The notes under the pieces were generated by a model that had not been told where the DNA came from, ran no database searches, and saw only the letters and a list, made by a program, of their open reading frames with translations. Shown here in pieces: positions 44,458 through 53,675 of a DNA stretch of 64,000 bases. Source of the DNA: Ktedonobacteria bacterium brp13. Its GTDB lineage: Bacteria > Chloroflexota > Ktedonobacteria > Ktedonobacterales > Ktedonobacteraceae. The stretch lies in NCBI GenBank assembly GCA_015099395.1, contig AP024096.1, forward strand, positions 5,208,001-5,272,000, read 5' to 3'. Positions within the stretch are counted from its first letter, which is position 1. The number at the start of each line of letters is the position of its first letter. The translations under genes and the position numbers were made by a program.

Positions 44458-44747
44458 TAAGATCTCCAGTCTCAGTCGCTACGAACCGGGGCGCAGGCTA
44501 CGCCTCTAGAATACACTTGACTGAAGACAGTTGGGGAACATACAGGTCTTTAAACCGTAAACCAACTTTGATGCCGATGCGCTTTTGGGTGGGCGGGAAC
44601 AACAAGAGTGTCTGATGGCGAATCTCTACATTCCGCCCCTCTACGGTCTATCCTCGGCAGTCTTATTCACTCTGCGCTCTATCTACACAGTCCCGGTTCG
44701 ATCTTGTCTCTGTCGATGCCGTTAACGGGAGGGCGTAAACCGCTCCC

Positions 44748-45569
44748 TTACTGTGCACCACCCTCCAACGGCGGAACACCAGTGGGCACAGGTTGAACGT
44801 CGGAATCAGTAGCGCCAGTGGCGCGCTCCGACGTAGACGTTGTCGTTGTAGTTGTTGGCAAATGACGATTGCTGTTACTGGTACGTTGATCTTGCTGGTA
44901 CGTCTGCGCTTGATTACGCTCCGATGACAGTTGCTGCTGCTTCTGCGTATTCCGCCAGACGACATAGATTCTCTGTACCGCAGTGATGTTTGATAACACT
45001 GCAAGCAAGGCAAGCGCCCAGATACCAGTATTCGTTAAAAGCCCAATAGCCAATAGAATGACACGCTCTGGGCGGGCCAGTAGTCCGGTCTTGCACTCAA
45101 TTCCAAGACCTTCAGCACGAGCTTTTGTATAGCTGACCATAAGAGAACCGACAACTGCCATGTAGATAAAGGCAATCATCCAGAATTGTTCATGCGGAGC
45201 AGGCCAAAGAGGATCTTGTAGGCCCGGATGCTGCAACGCATAGAACAGATATCCGAATAGGATAATGCTCTCTGAATAACGGTCGAGCGTTGAATCTAAA
45301 AACGCGCCAAAGGTTGTGGCAACATTGCGGACACGTGCCATTGCGCCATCGAACATGTCGAAAACGCCAGCAAACAACACCAGCAACCCTCCCACACGCA
45401 AAACACCCTGAGCAATGACCAGCGCGGTTACTGCGCTTAACAGCAGTCCGATGCAGGTCAGAAGGTTAGGAGAAATTCCAAACTGAGCCATTGGTCGTAA
45501 AATTCGTGCAACTAATTGCCTGGCTCGTCGCTGTATGCGTTCGCTAAACATATCACTATTGTACCACAC
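44748..45569 (-). CDS. CDP-alcohol phosphatidyltransferase family protein
   Basis: A membrane enzyme of about 273 residues that transfers a phosphatidyl group from CDP-diacylglycerol to an alcohol. The signature D-x2-DG-x2-AR-x8-G-x3-D-x3-D is complete: Asp71, Asp74, Gly75, Ala78, Arg79, Gly88, Asp92, Asp96 (GTG numbering). Five to six hydrophobic helices follow. The C-terminal 65 residues are polar, Thr/Ser/Gln-rich. Closest in pattern to phosphatidylinositol-phosphate synthase-like or PgsA-like enzymes; the acceptor is not determined. The GTG at 45569 and an ATG at 45551 (MFSERIQR) are both possible; neither has a good Shine-Dalgarno. Confidence 0.88.
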   Translation of the reverse strand: MWYNSDMFSERIQRRARQLVARILRPMAQFGISPNLLTCIGLLLSAVTALVIAQGVLRVGGLLVLFAGVFDMFDGAMARVRNVATTFGAFLDSTLDRYSESIILFGYLFYALQHPGLQDPLWPAPHEQFWMIAFIYMAVVGSLMVSYTKARAEGLGIECKTGLLARPERVILLAIGLLTNTGIWALALLAVLSNITAVQRIYVVWRNTQKQQQLSSERNQAQTYQQDQRTSNSNRHLPTTTTTTSTSERATGATDSDVQPVPTGVPPLEGGAQ

Positions 45570-45835
45570 TTAGGCTCGCTGGGACTAGTAGTTTGTCGCT
45601 ATAGATTTGCCAGCGTGCCTCGAATACTGTATATTACTACAAAAACTGTTCATACTACTCTGAAAATTGCTCATGTAGATCACAAAAATGCGCTTGCCTA
45701 TAAAAAAACATTCCTGCAAAGTCTGCGCGTCATTATAACGCTAACTGGCTCATAGCGCACTGCCAGACACACTCGATTACTCATTCGATTTTTTAGATAC
45801 GTCGCGAATCCATACCCTTCGACATGCTTCCTCAC

Positions 45836-45883
45836 AAAAAAGGACTACCGTACCTTTACATAAGCAAAAGTCCTGGCAGTCCT
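45836..45883 (-). terminator. Intrinsic terminator of the PHP gene
   Basis: On the minus strand, a 9-base-pair stem with one G-U (arms 45875-45883 and 45841-45849), a 25-base loop and a T6 run (45841-45836). The remainder of the gap 45570-45912 shows no gene. Confidence 0.65.
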
Positions 45884-45912
45884 GTTGTCTCTCTCTCTGT
45901 ATGCTTGCTTGC

Positions 45913-46743
45913 TTATGCGACTGCCATTGGGCGGCGTGCGTCACGCTGTTCTTTGTTCAATACATAGCGATAATGCAAGAAGTGGTAGTACACTTGCATA
46001 TTCCACAGTGTCCCACCCGGAGCGGTTGCGCCCCCTTCAATGGCGGCACGAACATCAGCGGCACTATGACCAGAGAACCAGGTCATGCCACTACCAATAC
46101 TGTTCAGGGTATGTGCATCACTGTTGCCAACCTCTGGCAGACGATACAGCTCGCGATTCGCTCCCATCGCAATATAGTTAGAATAGATACCACAGAAACT
46201 GGCGTTCCAACTCTCGATCCCGTCCAGCCAGACGTCCTTGGAGGCATGAATGCGGTCCATAACCTCTTTTTGGCAACTGTGCCGGAAGAAACGATGCAGG
46301 GGATGCGCGATAATAGCAAGGCCGCCCTGTTCGTGGATCAGATCGATGCTGCGCTCGATACTTAATCCCTGTGGAATCTGCTTCTCAATAAAGAGTCCCA
46401 GCAGGTGACCCTCCTGGGTAGAGACCTCTTCTCCAACAACAAAATCAAAGCGATAGGCTTTGTTCGACCACAGGTCACGGGCACGCAATGCGCCATCGAT
46501 AACATCATGATCTGTGATAGCAATAACATCGAGATCAGTCTTGTTCTGCGCATACTCCAATATCTCTTCGATAGTTGCGCACCCATCACTATAGGTGCTA
46601 TGCATGTGCAGGTCTGCCTTACTTTGTTTACCAGCATCCCGGGCCTGATCAAAAGTCATCTTGCTCCGCTTTTTCAACATATCGATGCCAGGAAGGCTAT
46701 GCGCTGTCGTATCCATTGCTCGATTGTAATTGCTCGTTACCAT
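45913..46743 (-). CDS. PHP-domain phosphoesterase
   Basis: About 276 residues. The PHP metal site is visible: DLHMHSTYSDG (two His and an Asp), AITDHDVIDGA, GEEVSTQEGHLLGLF, LAIIAHPLHRF and a final GNSDAHTLNSIG. Such stand-alone PHP enzymes hydrolyse 3',5'-bisphosphonucleosides or short RNA ends (YciV/RNase AM group), which is the most likely activity. AAGGAAG stands just before the ATG at 46743, which is preferred to the ATG at 46761. Confidence 0.9.
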   Translation of the reverse strand: MVTSNYNRAMDTTAHSLPGIDMLKKRSKMTFDQARDAGKQSKADLHMHSTYSDGCATIEEILEYAQNKTDLDVIAITDHDVIDGALRARDLWSNKAYRFDFVVGEEVSTQEGHLLGLFIEKQIPQGLSIERSIDLIHEQGGLAIIAHPLHRFFRHSCQKEVMDRIHASKDVWLDGIESWNASFCGIYSNYIAMGANRELYRLPEVGNSDAHTLNSIGSGMTWFSGHSAADVRAAIEGGATAPGGTLWNMQVYYHFLHYRYVLNKEQRDARRPMAVA

Positions 46744-46990
46744 GTTCTTCCTTTTCTGCATTGGTCTGGATCGTCCGACCTCAGTACGTCTATATGTAAG
46801 ACCTGGCTAACCCCTGAACTCATTTAGAGTATTCAGGTGCTATATTTACAGTAACACAGGTTCGTTAAACTTCCGACTTAAAACGTTGTTAAGGCCCACA
46901 AACATATGTATGCTTTGTAAAAAAGAATGCTCATAATGTTATGGGTGTTAAAAGAATGTTAGGAAAGGCTATGGGTACTGTCTGAAGAAT

Positions 46991-47018
46991 AAAAAAAAGA
47001 CCCCTCAACTAAGGGGCC
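46991..47018 (-). terminator. Intrinsic terminator after tRNA-Lys
   Basis: Minus strand: GGCCCCT/AGGGGTC stem (47018-47012 and 47005-46999, one G-U) with a 6-base loop, followed by T8 (46998-46991). It ends the tRNA transcript 13 bases after the 3' end. Confidence 0.88.
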
Positions 47019-47031
47019 CGATAAAGATAGA

Positions 47032-47103
47032 TGGGTGACCAGGGACTCGAACCCTGAACCGAACGATTAAGAGTCGTTTGCTCTACCATTGAGCTAGTCA
47101 CCC
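47032..47103 (-). tRNA. tRNA-Lys, anticodon CTT
   Basis: Read on the minus strand, a complete 72-base cloverleaf: acceptor GGGTGAC/GTCACCC, D-arm GCTC/GAGC with AATGGTA, anticodon stem AACGA/TCGTT with loop CTCTTAA (anticodon CTT, reading AAG), T-arm CAGGG/CCCTG with loop TTCGAGT, and discriminator A. CCA is not encoded. It is transcribed alone from the promoter at 47128-47156. Confidence 0.97.
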
Positions 47104-47127
47104 GCGCCGTTTTGTTCGATGTGTTAA

Positions 47128-47156
47128 ATAATAGCATACTGCGCCATTGACGTCAA
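47128..47156 (-). promoter_or_regulatory. Promoter of tRNA-Lys
   Basis: Minus-strand TTGACG (47156-47151), 17-base spacer, TATTAT (47133-47128) with TGC extended -10. Start near 47121, 18 bases before the mature 5' end. Confidence 0.75.
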
Positions 47157-47255
47157 GTAGTTAAGCCAGCAGTTTCACATATGCAAAAAATATTGCTTGC
47201 CCGATTGACATACTAGCTCGCTCAGCCTGCTATCAATGCTATAGGTTACCTGCCT

Positions 47256-48641
47256 CTACTTTTTAGGTACAGGTGTGGGAGTCGCCTGCTTTCCTGCTGG
47301 TTTATTGAGCTGCGCCTGCTCGTCCTGAATCTTACGTTGGAGGGCGCGCAGGTACGATTGGGCACCATCCAGATCTGCCTCCGTGATAGAGTCCAGTTGC
47401 TTTGGTAACTGCTGGACGTCGTCAACCCATGACTGCAAAACCTTCTGGATAGCGATCAGCGTCGAGTTATCCTGGTAGACACCAGCCAACCATTCACGTG
47501 CCTTTGTCAGGGCGGTCAGCATGCCAGTAAGAAAATCGCCAGTGAGGACAGAGCCAAATTTGACGACCGGCGAGACAAAGACATCATACGCGACGCGTGT
47601 CAGGCGCGCGGCAGTAATTGCGCCATCCAGAGTAAACCCTTCCAGACTGCTCAGGCTGTTAATAATATCTTTGCGCGCCTGGTCTGATCCTTGCGCAATG
47701 CCACGATTAAAAGCGTCCTGCACCTGCTGCGTAACATCTCCGGCAACGTTGCTTGCTGCCTGCGGTATTTTAGGAGCGTTCTCAACAATGGCGACCCCCG
47801 CTCCTACGGCGGCGATCGCGCCCACACCAAACAAGAGAGAGCGCCGGGACAAGCGCTTTTTGGAGCGTGTGACCGAGGAACGATCCTCTTCAAACTCATA
47901 CTCGTAATCGTAGTCTGCTTCTTCAGCGGGATAGACACGATTTGAGGGGAGAGGCTCCAATTCTTCTTCTGGCTCCAGACGGCGCGTTGCCTTTGGATCG
48001 ACCGGACGCTGGGAGAGTCGAGCGGCCCTCGATGCTCGCGCGGGACGAGCGACACGTGGTTCAATAACTACCGGATTGTAGGCAGCATCCATATAGTCAT
48101 CGATGTAGCCCTCGTCCTCATCTTCGTCCTCATAATGTCTATGGCGCGCAGATGGGTACGGCTCCAGCAGATCAGGATGGGCAGCCGACATCTCAGGCCA
48201 ATGATTGGAGTAACCACTCTCCGCAAGGAGGAGTGGCTCACTCTCAGGAGGACGGCGCTGCCCTGGTAACAGACGTACTGAGCGTTCGGAGTGCTCTAAC
48301 TGCTCTATGTGCTCGGTGCGTGCAAGACGACGCGTAACCTGAACAGACAGTGCTGCTGGCTTCCGTACTGGCTGTACCTGTTGTACTGGCTGTGCTTCTT
48401 CCTCATAATTTTCAGGATACTCGTCGGGATGCTGTTTGCTCGCAATAATACTCTTACGTAGTAGTTGGCGAGTGCGTCGGGGATCGGGCCGTTGCACTAA
48501 GACTGTTCCGGCGCGGCTCGCAGTCGACTTCTGAGAAGCCTGGCTGGTGTCACTCCGACTGCGCAAAGGGTCATAGTCATAACCATACTGGCGGCCAGGA
48601 CTCTTTCGATACATTCGTCGTTCCAGGTGATCCTTCGACAT
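47256..48641 (-). CDS. Large disordered protein with one transmembrane segment, unknown function
   Basis: About 461 residues. Residues 1-265 are charged and disordered, with Arg/Gln/Pro-rich and Asp/Glu/Tyr-rich stretches (EDEDEDEGYIDDYMD, DYDYEYEFEEDRSS). Then RSKKRLSRRSLLFGVGA introduces one hydrophobic segment, which reads like a Tat-type RR signal placed internally (SRRSLLFGVGAIAAVGAGV). The C-terminal 170 residues are helical and would be outside the membrane (AITAARLTRVAYDVFVSPVV, several amphipathic helices). The ATG at 48641 follows AGGAGGAGTAGAGGAAAGC and is preferred to one 26 codons upstream. Not recognised. Confidence 0.72.
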   Translation of the reverse strand: MSKDHLERRMYRKSPGRQYGYDYDPLRSRSDTSQASQKSTASRAGTVLVQRPDPRRTRQLLRKSIIASKQHPDEYPENYEEEAQPVQQVQPVRKPAALSVQVTRRLARTEHIEQLEHSERSVRLLPGQRRPPESEPLLLAESGYSNHWPEMSAAHPDLLEPYPSARHRHYEDEDEDEGYIDDYMDAAYNPVVIEPRVARPARASRAARLSQRPVDPKATRRLEPEEELEPLPSNRVYPAEEADYDYEYEFEEDRSSVTRSKKRLSRRSLLFGVGAIAAVGAGVAIVENAPKIPQAASNVAGDVTQQVQDAFNRGIAQGSDQARKDIINSLSSLEGFTLDGAITAARLTRVAYDVFVSPVVKFGSVLTGDFLTGMLTALTKAREWLAGVYQDNSTLIAIQKVLQSWVDDVQQLPKQLDSITEADLDGAQSYLRALQRKIQDEQAQLNKPAGKQATPTPVPKK

Positions 48642-48984
48642 GCTTTCCTCTACTCCTCCTGAGTTTCTCGCAGGCTTATCAGGGGCGCTGCTACGGCACC
48701 GGGTCATAGGATATTTCAAGCAAGATCTGTATTATAACCATTTTACATTACTTCTCCACTTTCGTCCATATATTCCCCTGTTCCTGGCGTACGCAAGCAC
48801 GACTTAATCAGTAATTTCGCTACAATGAAGATACTGTATTAGCAGCTATATAGTAGGTACATATAGGAAGATATTACCAGAACGATACACAGGAGGGAGA
48901 ATAATACGTTGGAATGTTCAGGTAGCAGATACACGTGAGTACACGAATAGGCGCTTGCCAGGCATAGAATAGGTACTTTTCAGG

Positions 48985-49015
48985 TTGTCTTATTCGGAGA
49001 GAGCTATGCTATAAT
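48985..49015 (+). promoter_or_regulatory. Promoter of the metallo-hydrolase/ugd operon
   Basis: Perfect TATAAT at 49010-49015 with TGC extended -10; TTGTCT at 48985-48990 gives a long 19-base spacer. Start near 49022, 39 bases before the ATG. The rest of 48642-49060 shows a lone strong AGGAGGGAG at about 48891 with no gene behind it. Confidence 0.6.
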
Positions 49016-49060
49016 GCATTCAGTGTTATTTGCACCATAGGGCCAGGAGGAACGCACGGC

Positions 49061-49726
49061 ATGCCCGAATTAGAACAACAACCAGATGCGATGCCCATCG
49101 TCGCCTGCGTCACAGTTGGAGCGTTAGAGGAGAACTGTTACCTCTACGCCTGCCCACAGACACGCGAGGCTGTAATTATCGACCCTGGTGATGAGCCTGA
49201 AAGGATTCTGGCAACAATTCAGGATCTTCAACTTATCCCCAAATATATCATTAATACACACGGACATTTTGATCATATTTGTGCGATTGATGCTATTAGC
49301 GATATATACCCGGTGCCGCTCGCTATCCATTCTGCGGATGTCCCTCTCTACACAGATAGACAGGCCGCAAAGGCATATGGCCGTACAGCTCCTCTTGTAA
49401 AAAGAACACCTGATATATTCTTACAAGAAGGTGACCATCTTTCCTTCGGATCGCTCTCACTGGACATTATTCATACACCTGGACATACGCCCGGTGGGAT
49501 CTGCCTGGTCAGCCATTCCTATTGTGTCTTTAGTGGGGACACTCTCTTCTATCGAGGCATAGGACGCACCGATCTCCCAGGAGGGAACTATACACAGATT
49601 GAGCAATCAATCCGAAATAAATTGTATACCCTTGAAGATGATCTGGTCGTCTTTCCGGGGCACGGTCAGCCAACAACAATTATAGAAGAGAAGTATGAAA
49701 ATCCGTTTGTAAATACAGAGGAGTAA
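49061..49726 (+). CDS. MBL-fold metallo-hydrolase (glyoxalase II-like)
   Basis: A 221-residue binuclear metal hydrolase. The zinc motif NTHGHFDH gives His67, His69, Asp71 and His72; HTPGHTPGG, FSGDTLF and FPGHGQ supply the remaining ligands. Size and motifs match the YcbL/glyoxalase-II-like branch, thioester hydrolases of broad range. AGGAGGAA precedes the ATG. The stop lies 4 bases before the ugd start, so they form an operon, although no biochemical link is evident. Confidence 0.92.
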   Translation: MPELEQQPDAMPIVACVTVGALEENCYLYACPQTREAVIIDPGDEPERILATIQDLQLIPKYIINTHGHFDHICAIDAISDIYPVPLAIHSADVPLYTDRQAAKAYGRTAPLVKRTPDIFLQEGDHLSFGSLSLDIIHTPGHTPGGICLVSHSYCVFSGDTLFYRGIGRTDLPGGNYTQIEQSIRNKLYTLEDDLVVFPGHGQPTTIIEEKYENPFVNTEE

Positions 49727-49730
49727 TATT

Positions 49731-51146
49731 GTGTCAGTTATCTGTGTAATTGGAACCGGTTATGTTGGCCTGGTAACGGGCACGTGCCTCGCTGATATGG
49801 GCAATACGGTTACCTGTATCGATATCATTCAAGAAAAAATTGATCGCTTAAAACAAGGTATTCTACCTATCTATGAACCCGGACTCGAAGAGATGGTTGA
49901 ACGCAATGTACAGGCCGGTCGCTTAAACTTCTCTACTAGCTATAGTGAAGGTCTGGCGGATAGCGAATTTATCTTTATTGCTGTCAATACACCTACTGGT
50001 AACCACCAGGGTAGCGCGGATATGCGCTATGTTGAGAGCGCGGCACGCAGTATCGCTGAGCACCTGGATCACTATGCTATCGTTATTAATAAAAGCACGG
50101 TACCTGTCGGGAGCGGTGATGTCGTCTCCCGCGTGATCCGCAACAATTTAAAGAATGAGAATGCAGGCTTCGCTGTCGTCTCTAATCCTGAGTTCCTGCG
50201 TGAAGGTGCAGCCATTCGTGACTGCCAGAATCCCGATCGTATTGTGCTTGGTTCCTCAGAGCCAGAGGCTGCGCATAAGGTCGCACATCTCTATCTGCAA
50301 TTGCGTGCCCCTTTTGTCATCACTGACCTCTATACGGCTGAAATGATTAAGTACGCTTCTAATGCGTTCCTGGCCACTAAAATCTCGTTCATCAATGAGA
50401 TTGCACAGGTGTGCGAGCGCCTGGGTGCGGACGTCAAACAGGTATCAGTCGGTATGGGCTACGACAAGCGTATCGGTCATGCCTTCCTTGATGCAGGTCT
50501 GGGCTATGGCGGTAGCTGCTTCCCGAAAGATGTACGCGCTCTGGCTTATATGGCTGATGAAGCTGGCTTGCATCCTCAGATGCTGCATGCGGTTATGGAC
50601 ATCAACCATGATCAGCGCCGTCTGATTATCAGCAAGTTAAACAATCTGCTCGGTTCTTTGCGCAATACAACTATCGGTATCCTGGGCCTGGCCTTCAAAC
50701 CAAATACCGACGATATGCGCGAGGCTCCTGCTGTCGATATCATTCGTTGGGTCATCAGCCAGGGTGCTAGCGTGCGCGTTTATGATCCAGTTGCGAAAGA
50801 GACCGGTCGAGCCGCTCTTGAGCGTGAGAACATCAATCTGGAACATGTTACGTTCTGCAGCGATGCCTATGGGGTCGCTGACCAGGCCGATGCTCTGGTC
50901 GTCGTCACCGAATGGAACGAGTTCAAGTCCTTGAACATGCAGCGCATCCATGATGCCATGCGCCGCCCGGTGCTGGTCGATGGTCGTAACGTTTATGAGC
51001 CCTCTGAGATGGATCGCTATGGTTTCATCTATCGAGGTATGGGCCGCGCCACCAATCCTGCACCTAGTATCCTGCCCTCCAGCGATTCCAGCACAGAGGT
51101 TTCCGACGAACTGGTTCAGGAGAGCCTGATCGCTAGCGAGAGCTAA
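49731..51146 (+). CDS. ugd: UDP-glucose 6-dehydrogenase
   Basis: A 471-residue NAD-dependent enzyme that oxidises UDP-glucose to UDP-glucuronate for envelope polysaccharides. Rossmann motif GTGYVGLVTG at 7-16; catalytic Cys263 in GYGGSCFPKD; GLAFKPNTDDMREAPA is the C-terminal domain motif. The last 30 residues are Ser/Glu-rich and extra to the fold. The start is GTG with GAGGAG 8 bases upstream, inside the end of the metallo-hydrolase gene, so translation is probably coupled. Confidence 0.96.
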   Translation: MSVICVIGTGYVGLVTGTCLADMGNTVTCIDIIQEKIDRLKQGILPIYEPGLEEMVERNVQAGRLNFSTSYSEGLADSEFIFIAVNTPTGNHQGSADMRYVESAARSIAEHLDHYAIVINKSTVPVGSGDVVSRVIRNNLKNENAGFAVVSNPEFLREGAAIRDCQNPDRIVLGSSEPEAAHKVAHLYLQLRAPFVITDLYTAEMIKYASNAFLATKISFINEIAQVCERLGADVKQVSVGMGYDKRIGHAFLDAGLGYGGSCFPKDVRALAYMADEAGLHPQMLHAVMDINHDQRRLIISKLNNLLGSLRNTTIGILGLAFKPNTDDMREAPAVDIIRWVISQGASVRVYDPVAKETGRAALERENINLEHVTFCSDAYGVADQADALVVVTEWNEFKSLNMQRIHDAMRRPVLVDGRNVYEPSEMDRYGFIYRGMGRATNPAPSILPSSDSSTEVSDELVQESLIASES

Positions 51147-51205
51147 TAATTCACGAACAGACTGGTTACAGAGACCAGACACGAACGGAAAAGGTTATAC
51201 ATTGT

Positions 51206-51829
51206 ATGATGCATGAAGAAGACCAGCCACTGCTTTTTACTCCACTGGTTCGCCAGGCTGGAGAACCGATCCCTGATTGGCTCTTTGGTCCTGGTGGTGT
51301 GGCAGGTCTGCCCGCGCCGCTCCATCATCCCAACGGGATTAATGTAGCGGTCGGCATCGACATCATTGAGGTAGACCGTATCCGCAAGGTGTACGAACGG
51401 CACCCGGAGCGCTTCCTCCAACGTATCTTTACTGAGCAGGAAGTACTCCAGTGCCGGGGTAAGATTACGCGTATCGCTGGTCGCTTCGCGGCGAAAGAGG
51501 CGATTAGTAAGGCGCTCGGCACTGGTATCCATGGTGTGAAATGGCGTGAGATGGAGGTTGTGCAGTTGCGCAGTGGACGACCTTCGGTCCGCCTGCATGG
51601 TATTGCGAAACTACGTGCCTTTCAGCTCGGCCTTACCGCCTTCGATGTGAGTATCGCTGACCTCGCTCAGGTCTCAATCGCTATCGCAGTTGGCATACAA
51701 TCGACCGGGACGACTCCCACACAGGCTCCTTCACAAACTCCCTCTCAGACCCCATCACAGCCAGCAACCGATATATCGACGGATATGCCTCTTGAAAAGG
51801 GAAGCGATGAGTCAAAGAAGCTCGAGTAG
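51206..51829 (+). CDS. acpS: Holo-acyl-carrier-protein synthase with terminal extensions
   Basis: A 207-residue phosphopantetheinyl transferase of the AcpS type that activates acyl carrier protein. The core (about residues 48-170) has VGIDIIEVDRI (magnesium Asp), RFAAKEAISKALGTG (Glu-Lys motif) and the C-terminal SIADLAQVSIAIAV in place of the usual SISH. It carries a 47-residue N-terminal extension and a 35-residue tail with repeated TPSQ units. Family members are about 120-130 residues, so both extensions are unusual. Start ATG with AAAGG about 12 bases before it. Confidence 0.9.
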   Translation: MMHEEDQPLLFTPLVRQAGEPIPDWLFGPGGVAGLPAPLHHPNGINVAVGIDIIEVDRIRKVYERHPERFLQRIFTEQEVLQCRGKITRIAGRFAAKEAISKALGTGIHGVKWREMEVVQLRSGRPSVRLHGIAKLRAFQLGLTAFDVSIADLAQVSIAIAVGIQSTGTTPTQAPSQTPSQTPSQPATDISTDMPLEKGSDESKKLE

Positions 51830-51864
51830 TACGCAAAGGGCTAGAAAATAAGAGCTTATCTCTG

Positions 51865-52317
51865 TTATTGTTCTCCCTCTTCAGTATCAAGCCAGATAGT
51901 CACAGGACCTTCGTTGCGTAGTTCGACAGACATGGTAGCGCCAAAGATGCCACTGGCAACCTTTACTCCGTATTGCTTCATTACGTCTTTAAAGTACTCG
52001 TAGAGCGGATCCGCAAGCGATGGTGGGGCAGCGTCTGTGAAGCTGGGACGCCGACCACGGCGAGTGCTGGCATGCAGTGTGAATTGTGATACGACTAAGA
52101 CCTCACCGTGAATATCCAGCAAGGAGCGGTTCATCTTGCCTTCGTCATCCCCAAAGATGCGCAATTGAACGATCTTATCTACGAGCGTCTTTACTTGCTG
52201 CTCGCTATCCCTCTGCCCTACGCCTAGCAAGATCAGCAGTCCATAACCGATCTCACCAACAATCTGCCCTTCGACCGTCACACTGGCCTGGCTGACACGT
52301 TGTAATAGCGCCCTCAT
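51865..52317 (-). CDS. dtd: D-aminoacyl-tRNA deacylase
   Basis: A 150-residue proofreading enzyme that hydrolyses D-aminoacyl-tRNA (and glycyl-tRNA-Ala). MRALLQRVSQASVTVEG is the standard N-terminus, SQFTLHAS is the active-site motif and NEGPVTIWLDT is the cross-subunit motif. AAGGA stands before the ATG at 52317; an upstream in-frame ATG 19 codons earlier is not needed. Converges on acpS. Confidence 0.95.
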   Translation of the reverse strand: MRALLQRVSQASVTVEGQIVGEIGYGLLILLGVGQRDSEQQVKTLVDKIVQLRIFGDDEGKMNRSLLDIHGEVLVVSQFTLHASTRRGRRPSFTDAAPPSLADPLYEYFKDVMKQYGVKVASGIFGATMSVELRNEGPVTIWLDTEEGEQ

Positions 52318-52403
52318 GTGTATCCTTTTTCTCTTTACTACTAATCCAATACAAATCGTACTGATCAAATACAATTTTACAATAGCATGCAGAATGTATC
52401 TGC

Positions 52404-52433
52404 TTTACAATCCACTCGCAAACTGGGTATAGT
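52404..52433 (+). promoter_or_regulatory. Promoter of the Yip1 gene
   Basis: TTTACA (52404-52409), 18-base spacer, TATAGT (52428-52433); start about 75 bases before the ATG. Confidence 0.5.
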
Positions 52434-52513
52434 AACTAAAGCTAGCTTGCTTCCATACACTGTAGTGCTACGATGCGTATTGTTCATACAAATACAAGGC
52501 AAGGTACACAGCT

Positions 52514-53230
52514 ATGAGCGCGAATCAACAGCCTAAACAAGCAGGTGGTACACTTCGTTACTCGTCAAGACCACAGGCGAGACGTGGCCCGGGCGGCAAA
52601 CTGCCAGGCTGGTATATACGAGCTATTCTGAAGCCGACGCCGAAGGCCTTTGCAGAGACTTCAGAATATGCGCGTTGGCCCCTCGTCTGGACTCAGCTCA
52701 TTATATTGTTATTGATACCGTTGGCTCTGGGCGGTATACGCCTGCTCTTTCACGATCACTCAACAGGTATCAATCCAAGATCCAATATCCTCTTTGGGAC
52801 AATCAGTATCCTCACCGTTGGCGTCTCAGTTGGAGCAACGATTCTTAAAGCCTTCTTTGTACCGATCATCTTCTTCGTCGGCACTGCCCTGCAATATGGG
52901 ATCGCTCGCATCCTTGGTGGACGTGGGCACTATGTTGGGCATTGCTTCTCACTCTTGCTCTACCAACTTCCGCTGTCCATCATTGGTGCAGTTATTATCG
53001 CGGTCCTTATCATTTTACACATTCAGACATTTTTCTACTCGCCCATCGTCACGATCGTCCTCTTCGTCTACGGTGTCATTATTAACATCATCGCGGTCAT
53101 GGGGATTCATCACATCAATCAGAACCGGGCCACCACAGCCGTTATCGTTCCGTACGTTCTGGGCATCATTGTACTTGGTATCATCGTCTCTGCGGTCGCT
53201 CATACCCTGTTCAACGCGGCACACCCCTGA
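52514..53230 (+). CDS. Yip1-family membrane protein
   Basis: A 238-residue integral membrane protein. A 45-residue Gly/Arg/Pro-rich basic N-terminus is followed by five hydrophobic segments (about residues 58-78, 97-120, 140-175, 178-200, 208-230) in the pattern of Yip1-domain proteins, with LPGWYIRAILKPTPKAF preceding the first helix. Molecular role in bacteria is not established. It has its own promoter. Confidence 0.75.
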   Translation: MSANQQPKQAGGTLRYSSRPQARRGPGGKLPGWYIRAILKPTPKAFAETSEYARWPLVWTQLIILLLIPLALGGIRLLFHDHSTGINPRSNILFGTISILTVGVSVGATILKAFFVPIIFFVGTALQYGIARILGGRGHYVGHCFSLLLYQLPLSIIGAVIIAVLIILHIQTFFYSPIVTIVLFVYGVIINIIAVMGIHHINQNRATTAVIVPYVLGIIVLGIIVSAVAHTLFNAAHP

Positions 53231-53345
53231 TGATGCAAGAGCAGCTACGCCACAACTGGAAAAGTTACAGCTGAGAGAGTTACAATCATTACCCGCTGCC
53301 CGAGATTGTAGCTCTCTCTTTATAGTATCCAATAATAACCCACTA

Positions 53346-53373
53346 TTTATCTTTGAATGAAGCGTATTATAAT
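53346..53373 (+). promoter_or_regulatory. Promoter of the small 53.4 kb membrane protein
   Basis: TTTATC (53346-53351), 16-base spacer, perfect TATAAT (53368-53373). Confidence 0.45.
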
Positions 53374-53427
53374 CAATAACAAGAAATGAAGAGTAGACAA
53401 TCGACATTGAATACGCGAGGCAGGGCA

Positions 53428-53655
53428 ATGAAAAAGAAACTTGTGTTCGTTCTCCTGGGCATCCTGGTTACGTTATTCTTTCTGGCTGTCTGCATTTATA
53501 ATCTACAGCTCGCCTTTAGTGGTCAGTTAGTGGATGGACCCCTTATCAGTACACAGATTGCTGGCTGGGTCTCATTTGCGCTCTTTGTACTCAGCTTGCT
53601 CCATCTGTTTCTGCTGCTGAAAAATAATAACACCCACATCACCTCTAACACCTGA
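53428..53655 (+). CDS. Small two-helix membrane protein of unknown function
   Basis: 75 residues: a Lys-rich start (MKKKLVF), a hydrophobic helix (LLGILVTLFFLAVCIYN), a short loop and a second helix (WVSFALFVLSLLHLFLLL). Not recognised. GAGG stands 7 bases before the ATG at 53428; an ATG 14 codons upstream is possible but lacks a site. It has its own promoter and lies between Yip1 and glucokinase genes. Confidence 0.65.
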   Translation: MKKKLVFVLLGILVTLFFLAVCIYNLQLAFSGQLVDGPLISTQIAGWVSFALFVLSLLHLFLLLKNNNTHITSNT

Positions 53656-53675
53656 AGAATCGCAATATGTATATT

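Noticed and set aside
45901..46365. Plus-strand ORFs over the PHP gene
   Set aside because: Mirror frames of a well-conserved PHP domain on the minus strand.
48891..48935. Strong AGGAGGGAG with a possible nine-codon peptide upstream of the metallo-hydrolase gene
   Set aside because: The only frame behind it is very short (TTG start, stop after nine codons) and lies upstream of the predicted promoter; no evidence of translation.
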